Below, in pieces: positions 1 through 10,400 of a DNA stretch of 64,000 nucleotides. Location of the stretch: contig NC_054740.1 of the NCBI RefSeq assembly GCF_018143015.1, positions 10,283,140-10,347,139 on the forward strand, in the 5' to 3' direction. How positions within the stretch are numbered: the stretch's first letter is position 1; each line of letters opens with the position of its first letter. Position numbers and translations under genes: made by a program. Under the pieces are notes generated by a model that was not told the DNA's origin, did no database searches, and saw only the letters and a list, made by a program, of their open reading frames with translations. Source of the DNA: Lytechinus variegatus. Taxonomy: Eukaryota; Echinodermata; Echinoidea; Temnopleuroida; Toxopneustidae.

Positions 1-712
1 TTTGGGAATGGCAATTTTCCCTCAATAACCAACTTATCACCATGATCACGATTTATACAATCCGATACGTGCATGGCTCAAGCTCTTTTGAGATTGATGT
101 TGAAACGGCAGATTTTTTACAGTCGTCAAGCTGCATGTGAATGATGTTAATATCATGGGGGTTTAAATACGCAATCCCCATGGATAATTTTCATTATATT
201 TCATTTTAACAAAAGCAGAATACGTATATAAACAGTTTGTGTACAGATTCAAGAAAGTATCTATGTCGCTGAATAGAAATTCCGGAATGTTTTGATAATA
301 TTTCAACGTTACCAATGAATAATTACGACAGTTGTGAATAATATTCATATCTTCCACATAAAAATATTGTATTTGTCATTAACCAAGGAAACATAGTATC
401 GTATAATGTTCTTGCGAAAAATTGCCCCATCTCGAAAATTTGCTCTCAATAAATAATATAGGGAGCCTACATAAAATATTATCTCGTAATAAATCAAGTA
501 GAATAGCATGTGCACCAGCAATGAATTGGTCGTTACTCGTGAAAGAAAAATCAAAGCGAGTCGTGAGTATTGTGTCCGACCGATAAAAGTGATCAATATC
601 AGCCATAATTCTGGTAGATTTTAAACAATGTATTGATTGATTTGGACCATTTTTGTCGGACGGACAAAATAATCCACCAACACAATAGTTATTTTAACCA
701 ATCCTTAAATTT
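1..712. other. Unassigned AT-rich DNA
   Basis: No convincing gene, RNA or repeat boundary is visible. The open frames here are short, overlap on the same strand and have no recognisable motif. A repeated element begins at 713. Confidence 0.6.
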
Positions 713-1407
713 GTCTCACCTGCATAGCAGAGTGAGACTATAGGCGCCGCCTTTCCGACGGCGATGGCGGCGGCGTCAACACCAAATCTTAACCTAAGGT
801 TAAGTTTTTGAAATGACAGCATAGCTTAGAAAGTGTATGAACCTAGTTCATGATACTTGGACATAAGGTTAATCAAGTATTACTAAACATCCTGCTTGAG
901 TTTCACGTCACATGATTAAGGTCAAAGGTCATTTAGGTTCAATGACCTTTGGCCAAATTGGGGGTATCTGTTGAATTACCATCATAACTTTGGAAGTTTA
1001 TGGATCCGATTCATGAAACTTGGACATAATAGTAATCAAGTATCACTGAACATCCTGTGCAAGTTTCAGGTCACATGATTAAGGTCAAAGGTCATTTAGG
1101 GTCAATGAACTTTGGCCAAATTGGGGGTATTTGTTGAATACCATCATAACTTTGAAAGTTTATTGGTCTAGTTCATAAAACGTGGACATAATAGTAACCA
1201 AGTATCACTGAAAATCTTGTGCGAGTTTCAGGTCACATGACCAAAGTAAAAGGTCATTTAAGGTCATCGAACTTATGCCATTTTAGAGGTAATTATTGGA
1301 TTGCTGTCAAACTTTCAAAGTTTATAGATATAGTGTATAAAATGTGGATATAGGGATAATCAAGTATCACTAACAAATTTTATTGAATCGCGTGATGCAG
1401 GTGAGAC
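713..1407. mobile_element. Non-autonomous inverted-repeat element with internal ~163-bp repeats
   Basis: The stretch starts with GTCTCACCTGCAT and ends with ATGCAGGTGAGAC, a perfect 13-bp terminal inverted repeat. Inside are three tandem units of about 163 bp; the shared word AAGGTCAAAGGTCA occurs at 918 and 1081, with a degraded version near 1243. Each unit also holds a TTGGCCAAATTGGGGGTA-like segment and a CATCATAACTTT segment. No open frame of interest is present, so this is a non-autonomous DNA element. I do not see a clear target duplication, so I cannot assign a superfamily. AGGTCAAAGGTCA is a DR1 nuclear-receptor half-site arrangement; whether it binds anything is inference. Confidence 0.7.
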
Positions 1408-2164
1408 AGCCAGAGACATTCCACTTGTTACATGTTTAGGGGTGTAGTTTCTTACAGTGAAGGCTATGATACCTACATTTATATTTCATTTACTTCATTT
1501 CTTTCCTTATGCCTCTTCCCGCCATTCCCTGACAGGCAAAACCATATGCTGTACATGTCACGAAACGACATCGAAGCTATTGTAAGCCTTTTAATCTGGT
1601 AATCATTCCCAAACATGCAGATACACATCGCGTCCTGTTGACAGATCGCATAATTACGTTTCGGTCCATTATGAAGGAGAGTCGGCTGGACTAGTATTCG
1701 AGTGACCCTTTTCTATATCAAATGGTTATCTCGTATGTTCATTGGATCTAGATCGAATGGCTGACCGTGAACTTTTGTAGTCCCATGCGATTCGACTGAT
1801 GTCTGTTTACTTGAGTTTGTTTGTGAATACTGAGAAGCTAATATAAGTTCCAAGGAAAAGGTAAGCTTTTAGCCAGACTGAGATCAGAATAATAATCATT
1901 TAAAAAAAAAACGTTGATTTCAGGGATGAAGTTGGAAATGACTTGCCTGACTTTTGGCTGGAATGGCTGCTAATATGTCTTTTTTATATTCTGTTGGCTC
2001 GATTCTCTATTTGTTATAAATATCTTAATTGAAAGCTTATGAAAAGGATAAGACTTGGAAAGAGAAACTCAATGCAAGTTTGGGAACAGTTTGATATTGA
2101 AAAAAGGTTTTAAAATTCATATTTTTGTAACTATGTGTTTATTGCCCCAGTCATCGGCTAATCA
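1408..2164. other. Unassigned DNA
   Basis: No coding frame, RNA gene or clear repeat is recognised. The stretch separates the 0.7-kb inverted-repeat element from the first SINE copy. Confidence 0.5.
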
Positions 2165-2346
2165 CAATCTCTGTGTGTGTGTTTGAGTTTCGTCAGACGT
2201 GTATCAATCAGAAATAATTATTTACGTCTGGGATGGACCTTTAACGTCACCATCCGAAAGACGTGACCAGGGCTCGAACCTCGAACCTCTGCATCAATTT
2301 GTAACTTCCCCACAGCTTGGATTACAGGCGCACGCCACAACGCCCA
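2165..2346 (-). mobile_element. Pol III-type SINE, copy 1
   Basis: This copy is nearly identical to the one at 5914-6105. Read on the minus strand it begins GGGCGTTGTGGCGTGCGCC, continues CTGTAATCCAAGCTGTGGGG, and carries a tRNA-like B box GGTTCGAGCCC. It ends in a tail containing GACGTTAAAGGTCC and then a short CA repeat. An A-box-like TGGCGTGCGCC lies near the 5' end. The first ~45 bases resemble the start of 7SL RNA or Alu (GCCGGGCG...GCCTGTAATCC), while the B box is tRNA-like, so the parent RNA is unsettled. No target duplication is obvious for this copy. Confidence 0.7.
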
Positions 2347-2369
2347 GTTTAGTTATGGCGTGCAAGCAC

Positions 2370-2850
2370 CGGTAAATTGCCAATTCGTCTACTGCCATCC
2401 CGTCCACTCACCACATGGTCTACATTCATTTCGTCTAATGCCATTTCGTCCATCAACATTTCGTCTACCACCCATTTCGTCCAATCACCATTTCGTCTAA
2501 TAGCCATTTAGTCTAATAGCCAGTTAGTCTATAGCCAATTCGTCTACAACCATTTCGTCTAAATCCATTTGGTCTAATGCCAAATCGTCCATTAACCAGT
2601 TCGTCCACCGTTCATTTGGTCCAATAGCCATGTCGGCTAATTTCAGTTGGTCCAATATCCACATCGTCTACTTATCAACTCGTCCAATTGCCATTTCGTC
2701 TAATAGTCATTTCGTCCATCAACCATTAGGTCCAATAATCAGTTCGTCTACCAACCAAATCGTCTACTAACCATTTCGTCCAATTCCCAAATCGTCCAAT
2801 AGCCATTTAGTCTAATAGCCATTCGGTCCAATAGCCATTTCGTCTAATAC
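2370..2850. repeat. Degenerate ~20-22-bp tandem array (CATTTCGTCTAATAGC type)
   Basis: Roughly two dozen imperfect copies of a CATTTCGTCTAATAGC-like unit run without interruption. Units vary between GTCTA and GTCCA and between AATAGCC, AATCACC and AACAACC. The same unit occurs in the opposite orientation at 5365-5835, and again at 19785-20130, 21490-21780 and 63120-63700. It forms the left arm of the foldback-like region that ends near 5835. Confidence 0.8.
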
Positions 2851-3399
2851 AAATAATTTGCGTTATCCGAGGAGGGGAGCGAAATGACTTTAATACCTTG
2901 AAATTATTGATGATATTAGTTTAAAAAAAACCCTAAAAACTATGATGATAACTACTATCGCAAGGGTCGATTCAGTGGGTACAGCAATTCAGGCACCCCC
3001 ACCCCCCCTAAAACGCACACACACACGCACGCACACACATATAAAAGGGGGAACTAAGATGGGGAAAATGGAAAAGGGTCCTTTTATTTTAATTTGTCGC
3101 TCAATTTTTATTTTAAAAAAAGAAAGGAGAATATTGTATTCCGATATCAAAATACGATAAACAGATGAAAGACAATATAGCCTTTTAAAGAAATATTATT
3201 GATCAATATACCCCCACCCCCCAAAAAAGAGCTCTTCCCGATCTGTCCTATCTTCTTTCCCTGTACTATCCTCTCCCTTTTTGTTCGTTTCCCGTCGCTA
3301 GAAGCCCGCCTGCGCCTAAAATAAATGTAGGCCTAGTAGTATTGACAATAACGATGAGTATAATGTTTGTGATATACTCATGCTGTAGCAATTAATGGA

Positions 3400-3590
3400 T
3401 ATAATAATAAGAATGATAATCATCATAATGATACTAATAAATAATAATAATAATGATAAAATTCACAATAATACTACTACTAATAATAATTATGATGATC
3501 ATATTACTAATATTAACAAAAATGATAATAATAAGGATAATCATAATAGAAATAATATACATAATTAAAATAATTACTACTACGTAGGCG
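3400..3590. repeat. AT-rich trinucleotide microsatellite (AAT/ATG type)
   Basis: Runs of AATAATAAT and GATGATAAT-like triplets dominate this stretch. It is simple sequence without coding sense. Confidence 0.8.
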
Positions 3591-4779
3591 CGGATCCAGG
3601 AGTTTACAAAGGGGGGGGGGTATTGAAATCACTAGAGTAGATTTTTGGTCGCGAGTATATAGGCCTGCCGGGTATAATTATAACACATCCCTTTTGCGGA
3701 TCTAGCTTTTGCTAATGGGGGCAGGGGGGGGGCTGTTGCTCGAAAAATGTTCATTCATTTATATATTCCCCTGTCTGCGGATCGAAGAGGGTTTTTTCCG
3801 TGTTTTTTTTATATTTTTGCTTGCGCGAGCTGATCTTTTTTTTTTATAAACATTTTATTTCATGTAGGCCCACTATTATTTTACACATAAAATCGTAAGT
3901 CTTGACACTGTTTGAAATCCTGAACATTTCTCTAGATTAATAACTAATGCGAGGATTGCAAGCGCGCAGCGCGAGCTGAGAATTTTCCATTTACTGACAT
4001 GAAACAGAGGCGTTTTAAGGACTGCGTTTAGGAATTCTTGAAGATACATATTTTACTTTTGTAAATGCAACATCACAGTGCGAGCTGAAATTTTCCTATA
4101 TTCAGACCTCAAAACGGGGCACTTTAATCACTTTTTGTAAATTTGTACATAATACACATCTAAATAAACAATGCGAGCACGGGTCGAAATTTGTGATATT
4201 CTGACATGAAAAATTACGTTTTAAGGACTGTTTGTAAGCATTCATAAAGTGGATACATAGGCATTTCGAGGAGGGCAAAGCGTCCGCCCCTCCTTATTGA
4301 CGGCCCCAAAAAAGAGAAAAGGGTGGGGAGAAAAAAAGAGAAAAAGGGGAGGGAAAAGAAAACGGGGAATGAGACGAGAAAAAGCTGAAGGAAGGAATTA
4401 GACATTGACAATCCACGTCACTATATATCCAGTTTAGAAATGAATATACAAACATGTGCACGGCGAGTTAAAAAAAATGATATTTCAGGACACTTTGAAC
4501 ACTCCCTGTAATACAGGATACATAATTATCTTAAAATGAACAATTACTGCAATTATTGCCGAAAATGTTGGTTAATTGACATAAAGAAGTAACAGATTAA
4601 GGATTGTTTGAAGGAATTCAAGAAGAGATGGATGTATCATAAATAAAAATGTGAGCGCGCAGCAAGAGCTGAAGCTGTTTCCCTATTTTCAGATCTCAAA
4701 AATGTGAGATTTTAATCATTTTTCTTTTGTTATTATGTACAGGATACATATCTCAATAAATTATTAATGCGAGCGCGAA

Positions 4780-4960
4780 GCATGAGATGTTTCCCTTTCT
4801 TTTTTTCCTTTTCTTTCTCCCTCTTCCCTCTTCTTTTTTTTCCTTCTCTCTTTCTTCCCCATTTTTTTCTCTTTCTCTTCTTCTTTCCCTCTTTTTTTCT
4901 CTCCCTTTTCTTTTCCTCTCTTTCCTTCCCCTTTTTGGCGCCCCCTTTCGCCTACCCCGG
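4780..4960. repeat. Polypyrimidine tract (C/T only on + strand)
   Basis: About 170 bases are nearly pure C and T, mainly TTTCTTTT and CCCTTT words, followed by a C-rich and G-rich segment. Open frames across it on both strands are composition artefacts. Confidence 0.85.
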
Positions 4961-5364
4961 GGGCCCGGAACCCCAAAGCCCCCCCCCAGAATATGCGCAT
5001 GAATATGAGACGGACCTCACTAATCAACCAGCGTGCAGCCTGATCTGATTTTTTTTTATTCAGATTTAAAAACGATACGTTCTTATATTTTTACCAACGT
5101 GCCAGAGCACGTTGTCCGCTGGCGACATCGCCAGTATACCATTCCGTTTTTCCTCGCCCGTATCGTGTATGTATAACCTCGATAAGACACACATTGCTTC
5201 CCCCTTTGGGTGGAAAACACTTCCATAATGCAAAGTAATCAATGACGAACAACACTAGTCAACAGTGATAAAATAAATCAAGAAGTTGAAGAGAATTGGT
5301 AATTAATTAGGCCCACAATCGCGAATAGAGTCGACTCGGGTCGTAGAGGGCGCTAGTGCAGCAT

Positions 5365-5835
5365 AGTAGACCAGTATGCGTATTAGACGAAATGAATATT
5401 AGACGAAATGGTGATTAGCCAAAATGGCAATTGGACATATTGGTTATTAGACCAAATGGCAATTAGACCAAATGATTGTTAGCCGAAATGAGTTTAGACC
5501 AAGTGATAGTAGACCAAATGGAACATGGACGAAATGAAAGTAGACCAAGTGGTTATTAGACCATTTGGCTATTAGACCAAATGGGAATAGACGTAATGAT
5601 AGTGGACAAAGTGGCTATTGGACCAATTGGCAAAAAATACCATTAGACCAAATGGCTATTAGACCAAATGATAATAGACGAAATGGCTATTAGACGAAAT
5701 GGCTATTAGACGAAATGGTGATTGGACGAAATGGTAATTGGACCATGTGGATAGTGGACCAACTGATGGTAGACGAAATGATATTAGACCATGTGGGTAG
5801 TGGACAAAATGGCAGTGGACGAAATGGCAATAAAC
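5365..5835. repeat. Degenerate ~20-22-bp tandem array, inverted copy
   Basis: Units read GGCTATTAGACGAAATGG-like, the reverse complement of the units at 2370-2850. It forms the right arm of foldback-like region A. Confidence 0.8.
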
Positions 5836-5852
5836 CCAAGCACCTACACACA

Positions 5853-5909
5853 CTAGTCTGCTATGCAGACTCTGAATGGCTCGCTGTTGCTGGTTGAAAG
5901 GGCGGGCTA

Positions 5910-5940
<31 letters not shown>

Positions 5941-6148
5941 ATTTGAGTTTTGTCAGACGTGTATCAATCAGAAATAATTATTTACGTCTGGGATGGACCT
6001 TTAACGTCACCATCCGAAAGACGTGACCAGGGCTCGAACCTCGAACCTCTGCATCAATTTGTAACTTCCCCACAGTTTGGATTACAGGCGCACGCCACAA
6101 CGCCCGGGCTAAGCGAGCCACAGTAGACCTAGTCTGCTATGCAGACTC
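5853..6148. mobile_element. Small MITE split by a SINE
   Basis: CTAGTCTGCTATGCAGACTC occurs at 5853 and again at 6129, and the segments TGGCTCGC and GCGAGCCA face each other between them. Removing the SINE at 5914-6105 and one copy of its duplicated target leaves an element of about 100 bp. AGTCTGC-TAT-GCAGACT is itself a hairpin. A related element without the SINE appears to lie at 9922-10118. Confidence 0.55.
5914..6105 (-). mobile_element. Pol III-type SINE, copy 2, with 10-bp target duplication
   Basis: The SINE is bounded by GGGCTAAGCG at 5904-5913 and again at 6106-6115, a perfect 10-bp direct repeat that marks the insertion. On the minus strand it starts at 6105 with GGGCGTTGTGGCGTGCGCC, has the B box GGTTCGAGCCC, and finishes in a long CA repeat (seen as (GT)n on the + strand). 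This boundary shows that the CA repeat is the SINE's own 3' tail. It matches copy 1 (2165-2346) at nearly every base. Confidence 0.85.
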
Positions 6149-6159
6149 CTTGATTCAGC

Positions 6160-7284
6160 TATGGTACACACACTGCAGATGTGAGTCCGCATCATATTTA
6201 TTAGTCATGGATTTTTTGTTGCCCCCAAGCCCACCCCCATATACCAGTGCTGAATGCCATGCCTTTGACCTGTTATGATTGATGAGACTTTTCAGTCATT
6301 TTAATAATATCACAGGGATGAAGGTATATCCCTTTGTTCGATTCCCCCGAGTATTCATTAGATCACATGCATATGGACGGATGACATAAATGTCTCCTTC
6401 AATCTCCAGTTTATTATCAGCTTCTGTCTTTCTTTTTATCACCTATACATAAAAATAATCATGGACTTACTATTTGAATAAAATGAAATAAAGTTCTCCT
6501 CCTCCTCCTTCTTCTTCTTCTTCTCCTCCTCCTCCTCCTTCTTCTTCTTCCTCCTTATCATTCTTCTCAATCCTCTTCCTCCCTATTTAATCATGTTAAC
6601 CGTCTTCTGCCAAGGCAACTTTTGAAATAATTCTAAAATTACCCCCACACCTTCCTGGTATTAAGATGGTATATCATTGCCCTGAAAGGACATGTCCAAG
6701 TTTGTCAGGTTTGTTAGAAATGGGAGAAACATATTAATCAAGGTTTGGAAACAATAACGTAAAGTAATGATTTCTCATATTATTTCATATGACGTCCCTA
6801 GCGGGTAGCTCTTCCATATAACCTGTCTACTCAAAATGATGAGAGCGATTGCACCTATGCATTTGGCATTATCACCAAACACACCACTTTATACACGTTA
6901 TTATGAGCAAATGCCTTCATTCGTCATTAATCCTTGAAAAATACAATAAATTGACTTATTGGACATGTTGGAGTGCTGCTTGCATGTGAAAATAGATATT
7001 CTAAAAATTCACAGTTCTGATATTACATGACGTTGATAATCAGGTCTATGTTCATGTTTTTTTCCTGCCTTTATACTAGAAACAAAACAAAACAGCTTCA
7101 AATTTAACCTGTATACAAGGGCGTGCGGGGGTGCACGTGCACCCTCCCGCGGCTGAGGCAGAGGAGTTCAGAAACTGGCAAGCAAAATGAAATTCGTACG
7201 CCTTCTTCTGCTTTCAACAGTTGATTTTCCAAACTTTAGTTCCACCTCCCCAAGATGTGCACTTGGGGTGCACTCCCACCACTT
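6160..7284. other. Unassigned DNA with a CTCCTT microsatellite
   Basis: A (CTCCTT/CTTCTT)n microsatellite lies at about 6496-6560. Nothing else is recognised. Confidence 0.5.
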
Positions 7285-7286
7285 TA

Positions 7287-7509
7287 CACTCTAAAAAAGG
7301 GTTACCCAATATTGGGTAAAATGGGAACATGCATGTTTGTTGGGTAAAAACATACCAAATACTTTCGCAATGTTTCGCAATGTTGCGTTGAAATTTACCC
7401 TATATACAAACATGCATTTCGCCCAATATTGAGGAAAAAATACCCAGCAAACATGCATGTTCCCTTTTTACCCAATATTGGGTAATTTTTTACGCTCTGT
7501 TTTAGAGTG
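7287..7509. mobile_element. Palindromic MITE, CACTCTAAAA termini, TA duplication
   Basis: The element opens CACTCTAAAA and closes TTTTAGAGTG, with TA on both sides (7285-7286 and 7510-7511). The arms continue inward with TTACCCAATATTGGGTAA on each side and a GGGAACATGCATGTTTG / CAAACATGCATGTTCCC pair. The 223-bp unit is a long imperfect hairpin. The TA duplication fits a Tc1/mariner-type non-autonomous element. Confidence 0.8.
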
Positions 7510-7511
7510 TA

Positions 7512-8718
7512 GTTCCACCTCCTCATGATGTGCACCTTTCTACCCTCAAACCAGCCTACGCCCTTGTGTATATACAAACTTGACCGACCTATTTCCAAGA
7601 ATCTTCTAATACTTTCATGACTTTGGTTTAGTCAAAATGAATACTCAGGATTGTTAACGATGCTCTATTTAAAAAAGAAAACAAAGTTTCTGCGACATAT
7701 ATTTTTTCTAGTTTCTAGGTTGTCATATGAAACTCCGAAATGGTATGTAATAATCATAATACAGGCCCATCTACAGTTCGTATACTTTCACAGCCTTGCC
7801 ATGGGTTGCATTATGGGACTTTCTACACATGTAAACAGTCTGTTGTCGTCATGGTCGTTGGCAACCCATATCTCGCAATGCAATTTTGATCATTTCATAA
7901 GGTATAAATTTTTCCTCACTTTGTTGGGATTTTTTTTTTCATTTCAAAACAGATTAGATAGTAATGTATGTTTCTAGGTCGGATTCTACAAGTTTATCTT
8001 TAAAATGGCCTTCGCGACCAACGGGCAGTAACCATGCATGAAAATAAATTGTGAAATGACTTATACAATAATTGTGTCGATGAGAGTTTTCGTACCGCGA
8101 TGCAGAATGAATTCAAGAAAATGAAAATGTATTGTCAAATTGCCCTTCATGACAAAGAGCAATCAAGATGTCTTGTGTAGCTATTATAAAAACAGCAGTT
8201 TCGTCCCGGACTCTGGAGAAACGAAATTTTGCAATGTCTTGTCAGCAAACTAACTGCTGTTCCGGTTCATCAATTTCGACACAGACTTCTTGTTTGCTCT
8301 TTGTCATAATATAAAGGAAAAGTCTCAAATAAGAAGTGTTCCATTTATTAATTTGAAAATTATTCTGCGTCACGGTGCGAAAACTACCGATTGAGAATTG
8401 TTAGAACATCATTACGTCAATTTTGTCCCTTTTCCGCAAAAGAAGAGTGTATATTCTTCATCCTCCATTAATAATCTCTCTTATCTTGCCCAAAACATTT
8501 TTCTTGAACTTGGAATAACGAATGAAATATATGAAGAGTTTGTGTAATTAGATTACGAAGATTCGTCAATTCTTTGTGTGAGGTGATTTATTTTTGTCAC
8601 CTTTTCTCTGAAACTTCGCAGGTATACGCTTGCCTGGCTGTGGCGAGTGTGGCGAATGTCATCTTCGATTATTACCCTTAATATCATGCCTACTAAAAAC
8701 CCTCGAAACGTTAAGTTA
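7512..8718. other. Unassigned DNA
   Basis: Short open frames exist (the longest is 108 codons at 7651-7977) but show no motif or splice-supported structure. Confidence 0.5.
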
Positions 8719-8720
8719 TA

Positions 8721-8818
8721 GTCACACCAACGAAACCGACTCCATACCGATCAAAGATATTACTCTATTTCCAATAGCATACTATTGGTCGGTGTGGAGT
8801 CGAAATCCTTGGTGTGAC
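8721..8818. mobile_element. 98-bp hairpin MITE, TA-flanked
   Basis: It begins GTCACACCAACGAAACCGAC and ends with the near complement ending CCTTGGTGTGAC. TA occurs on each side (8719-8720 and 8819-8820). The inner arms pair ACTCCATACCGATC with GGTCGGTGTGGAGT. A diverged relative occurs at 17634-17719. Confidence 0.75.
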
Positions 8819-9589
8819 TACCCCATCAGGTCATGCAAAGGCCATTTATATAATTCAGATATCCACGGAGGGATATGAATATGAAAAAATATATTATGAA
8901 TGTTACCGACCCCTGCATTTTCCACTTTTAATATCGCAGCTCTGCGGACGCCACTCCATCGAGTGCCCCTTGGGGTGCCGTATACCCAACCCCTACCTTC
9001 CGCCCTCAAATTGATTATTTTCTAATGATGTATTATTTTGGTTTACCGCATCGGGATATATCTCTTCCCCCTCTTTCACCAAGTTCACTTTCATGTGAAA
9101 AGCCATGCATACACGACGGCGTCCGTCTTTTCAATCAAAATTGCTGATTCTGCATCTTGTTTTCTTTCATGGTTGACGCAATGAAATTAACCAGTTCCCC
9201 TTTTTGTATCACTTAAAAGGATTTTTTTTTAATAATCAAGAACTAAATTAGTGGTTATCACGTGGCTTTCATCTCTATAATAAATGAATTAAGAAAGTTC
9301 ACTTATAGGGTACAGAGATGTTTATCGTTTATTCATTCCTTTGTTCATTTTTTTGTCAGACTACTTTGCTTCTCCTTTTGAGGAAAGTTTCTTTCAGAGG
9401 GGGGGGGGCGTTTCATGAAAAATTACAATAATTCTGCAATTATGGTCACTACCATGGACACCTCGATTGGTTTCTGAACCCTCTCATTAACCTTTATGAA
9501 ACATTGCACAAACATAAATGGGTATATAAAGTGCACATATCCGAATTGTTACATGGAGGTGCTCAAGGCCTATATAATCCCAGCTAGGC

Positions 9590-9762
9590 TAGTCTATCAA
9601 TTACAGTGCTTACAGCTGTCGGGTGACATTTAACCTCACTTGGGTTGAGTGCAGCATATTTTGGATCACTTTTTTGCTGAAGGAAATTGCGCTATGGCTG
9701 GCATTCGAACCCACGACCCTCTGTTTCGAAGTCCTGAGACTTATCCACTGGGCCACAACGCT
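9590..9762 (-). mobile_element. tRNA-Arg-like SINE
   Basis: On the minus strand the head reads AGCGTTGTGGCCCAGTGGAT, then an anticodon-arm-like stretch GGACTTCGAAAC and a T-arm with the B box GGGTTCGAATGCC. The A box GTGGCCCAGTGG is tRNA-like and the closest parent I can suggest is tRNA-Arg. A non-tRNA body follows (CAGCAAAAAAGTGATCC..., then GCACTCAACCCAAGTGAGGT). The acceptor arms pair only in part, so this is a SINE rather than a tRNA gene. I recall this family as abundant in sea urchin-like genomes. Confidence 0.75.
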
Positions 9763-9921
9763 TCACATTAGCCGATGACTTTTATTTCTTAGATTTATGC
9801 AGGATTTTAGGGAAATAGTTGATGAGCGAGTTTGATTTCGCTTCATTTTCAGATGGTGATAAGATGAAGAGGGGGTTAAGGCGCAGGCGGACGAATAGTA
9901 GCTATTGGTCACGGGTTGACT

Positions 9922-10118
9922 CTAGTCTGCAGGCACAGACCTTGGTCTTCGCGAATCGCATAGTGCAGAATGCAGAGTCTGAATTGGTGAGACTAGATTT
10001 ACTATGATGTGCTGTGGCTGGCTCTGATTTGATACAGACACGGTCTTTGGAGTCTAGTCTTCACTCTAGACCTGTTATTGGTTGAAGTGTCAAATACAAG
10101 TCTGTGTCTGCAGACTAG
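9922..10118. mobile_element. 197-bp MITE with 19-bp terminal inverted repeats
   Basis: CTAGTCTGCAGGCACAGAC at the left faces GTCTGTGTCTGCAGACTAG at the right, with 18 of 19 positions complementary. Subterminal TGACTCTAGTCTGC and GGAGTCTAGTCTTC words lie nearby. There is no coding potential. It appears related to the SINE-split element at 5853-6148. Confidence 0.65.
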
Positions 10119-10136
10119 GGCGACTCCGCATCTCTC

Positions 10137-10400
10137 TCAATTCAATTCAATCATGGTTTATTTCATATAAAATATATTATTTCATATACACAGCCAGAAG
10201 GCTTAAATTAGCATGTTTACAATAAAACGTTAACAAGTCGTGGATAAAAGTAACAATTACAATTTTAACATGTAATGTACATAGATAATAAATAATTTTT
10301 AAAGAGCAAGTGTACATAAAAAATAATTAAATGTAATAAAATAGAATGGAAAATACAATATTAAATAGTGATGAATATTAGGCTCTTAAAAATTCAAATA
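10137..10400 (-). mobile_element. Probable 3' tail of a non-LTR retrotransposon
   Basis: CAATTCAATTCAATCATGGT on the + strand reads as ACCATGATTGAATTGAATTG on the minus strand, a short (TTGAA)n terminal repeat after an AT-rich body. This is typical of CR1/L2-like 3' ends. No coding part is attached, so the family call is inference. Confidence 0.4.

Larger units (their letters stand above)
2370..5835. mobile_element. Foldback-like region A (inverted minisatellite arms around a 2.5-kb core)
   Basis: The array at 2370-2850 and the array at 5365-5835 use the same repeat unit in opposite orientation, giving a palindromic architecture of about 3.5 kb. The core (about 2850-5360) has AT-rich microsatellite, G-run and C-run segments, and several spaced copies of an AATGCGAGCGCGAAGCGCGAGCTGA-like word (shortened here), for example near 3960, 4075, 4170, 4650 and 4770. 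The same core words recur in the better-defined element at 19461-22090, so both look like one family. I see no long protein-coding frame. Exact ends and target duplication are not determined here. Confidence 0.5.

Noticed and set aside
2370-2850. Array resembling a CRISPR locus
   Set aside because: Units are degenerate and contiguous with no unique spacers, and the DNA is eukaryotic.
4764-5048. Overlapping 71-93-codon frames on both strands
   Set aside because: They lie in a polypyrimidine tract; the products are F/S/L-rich or K/E/R-rich composition artefacts.
9690-9762. tRNA-Arg-like sequence on the minus strand
   Set aside because: The acceptor arm does not pair well and a SINE body follows, so it is not called as a tRNA gene.
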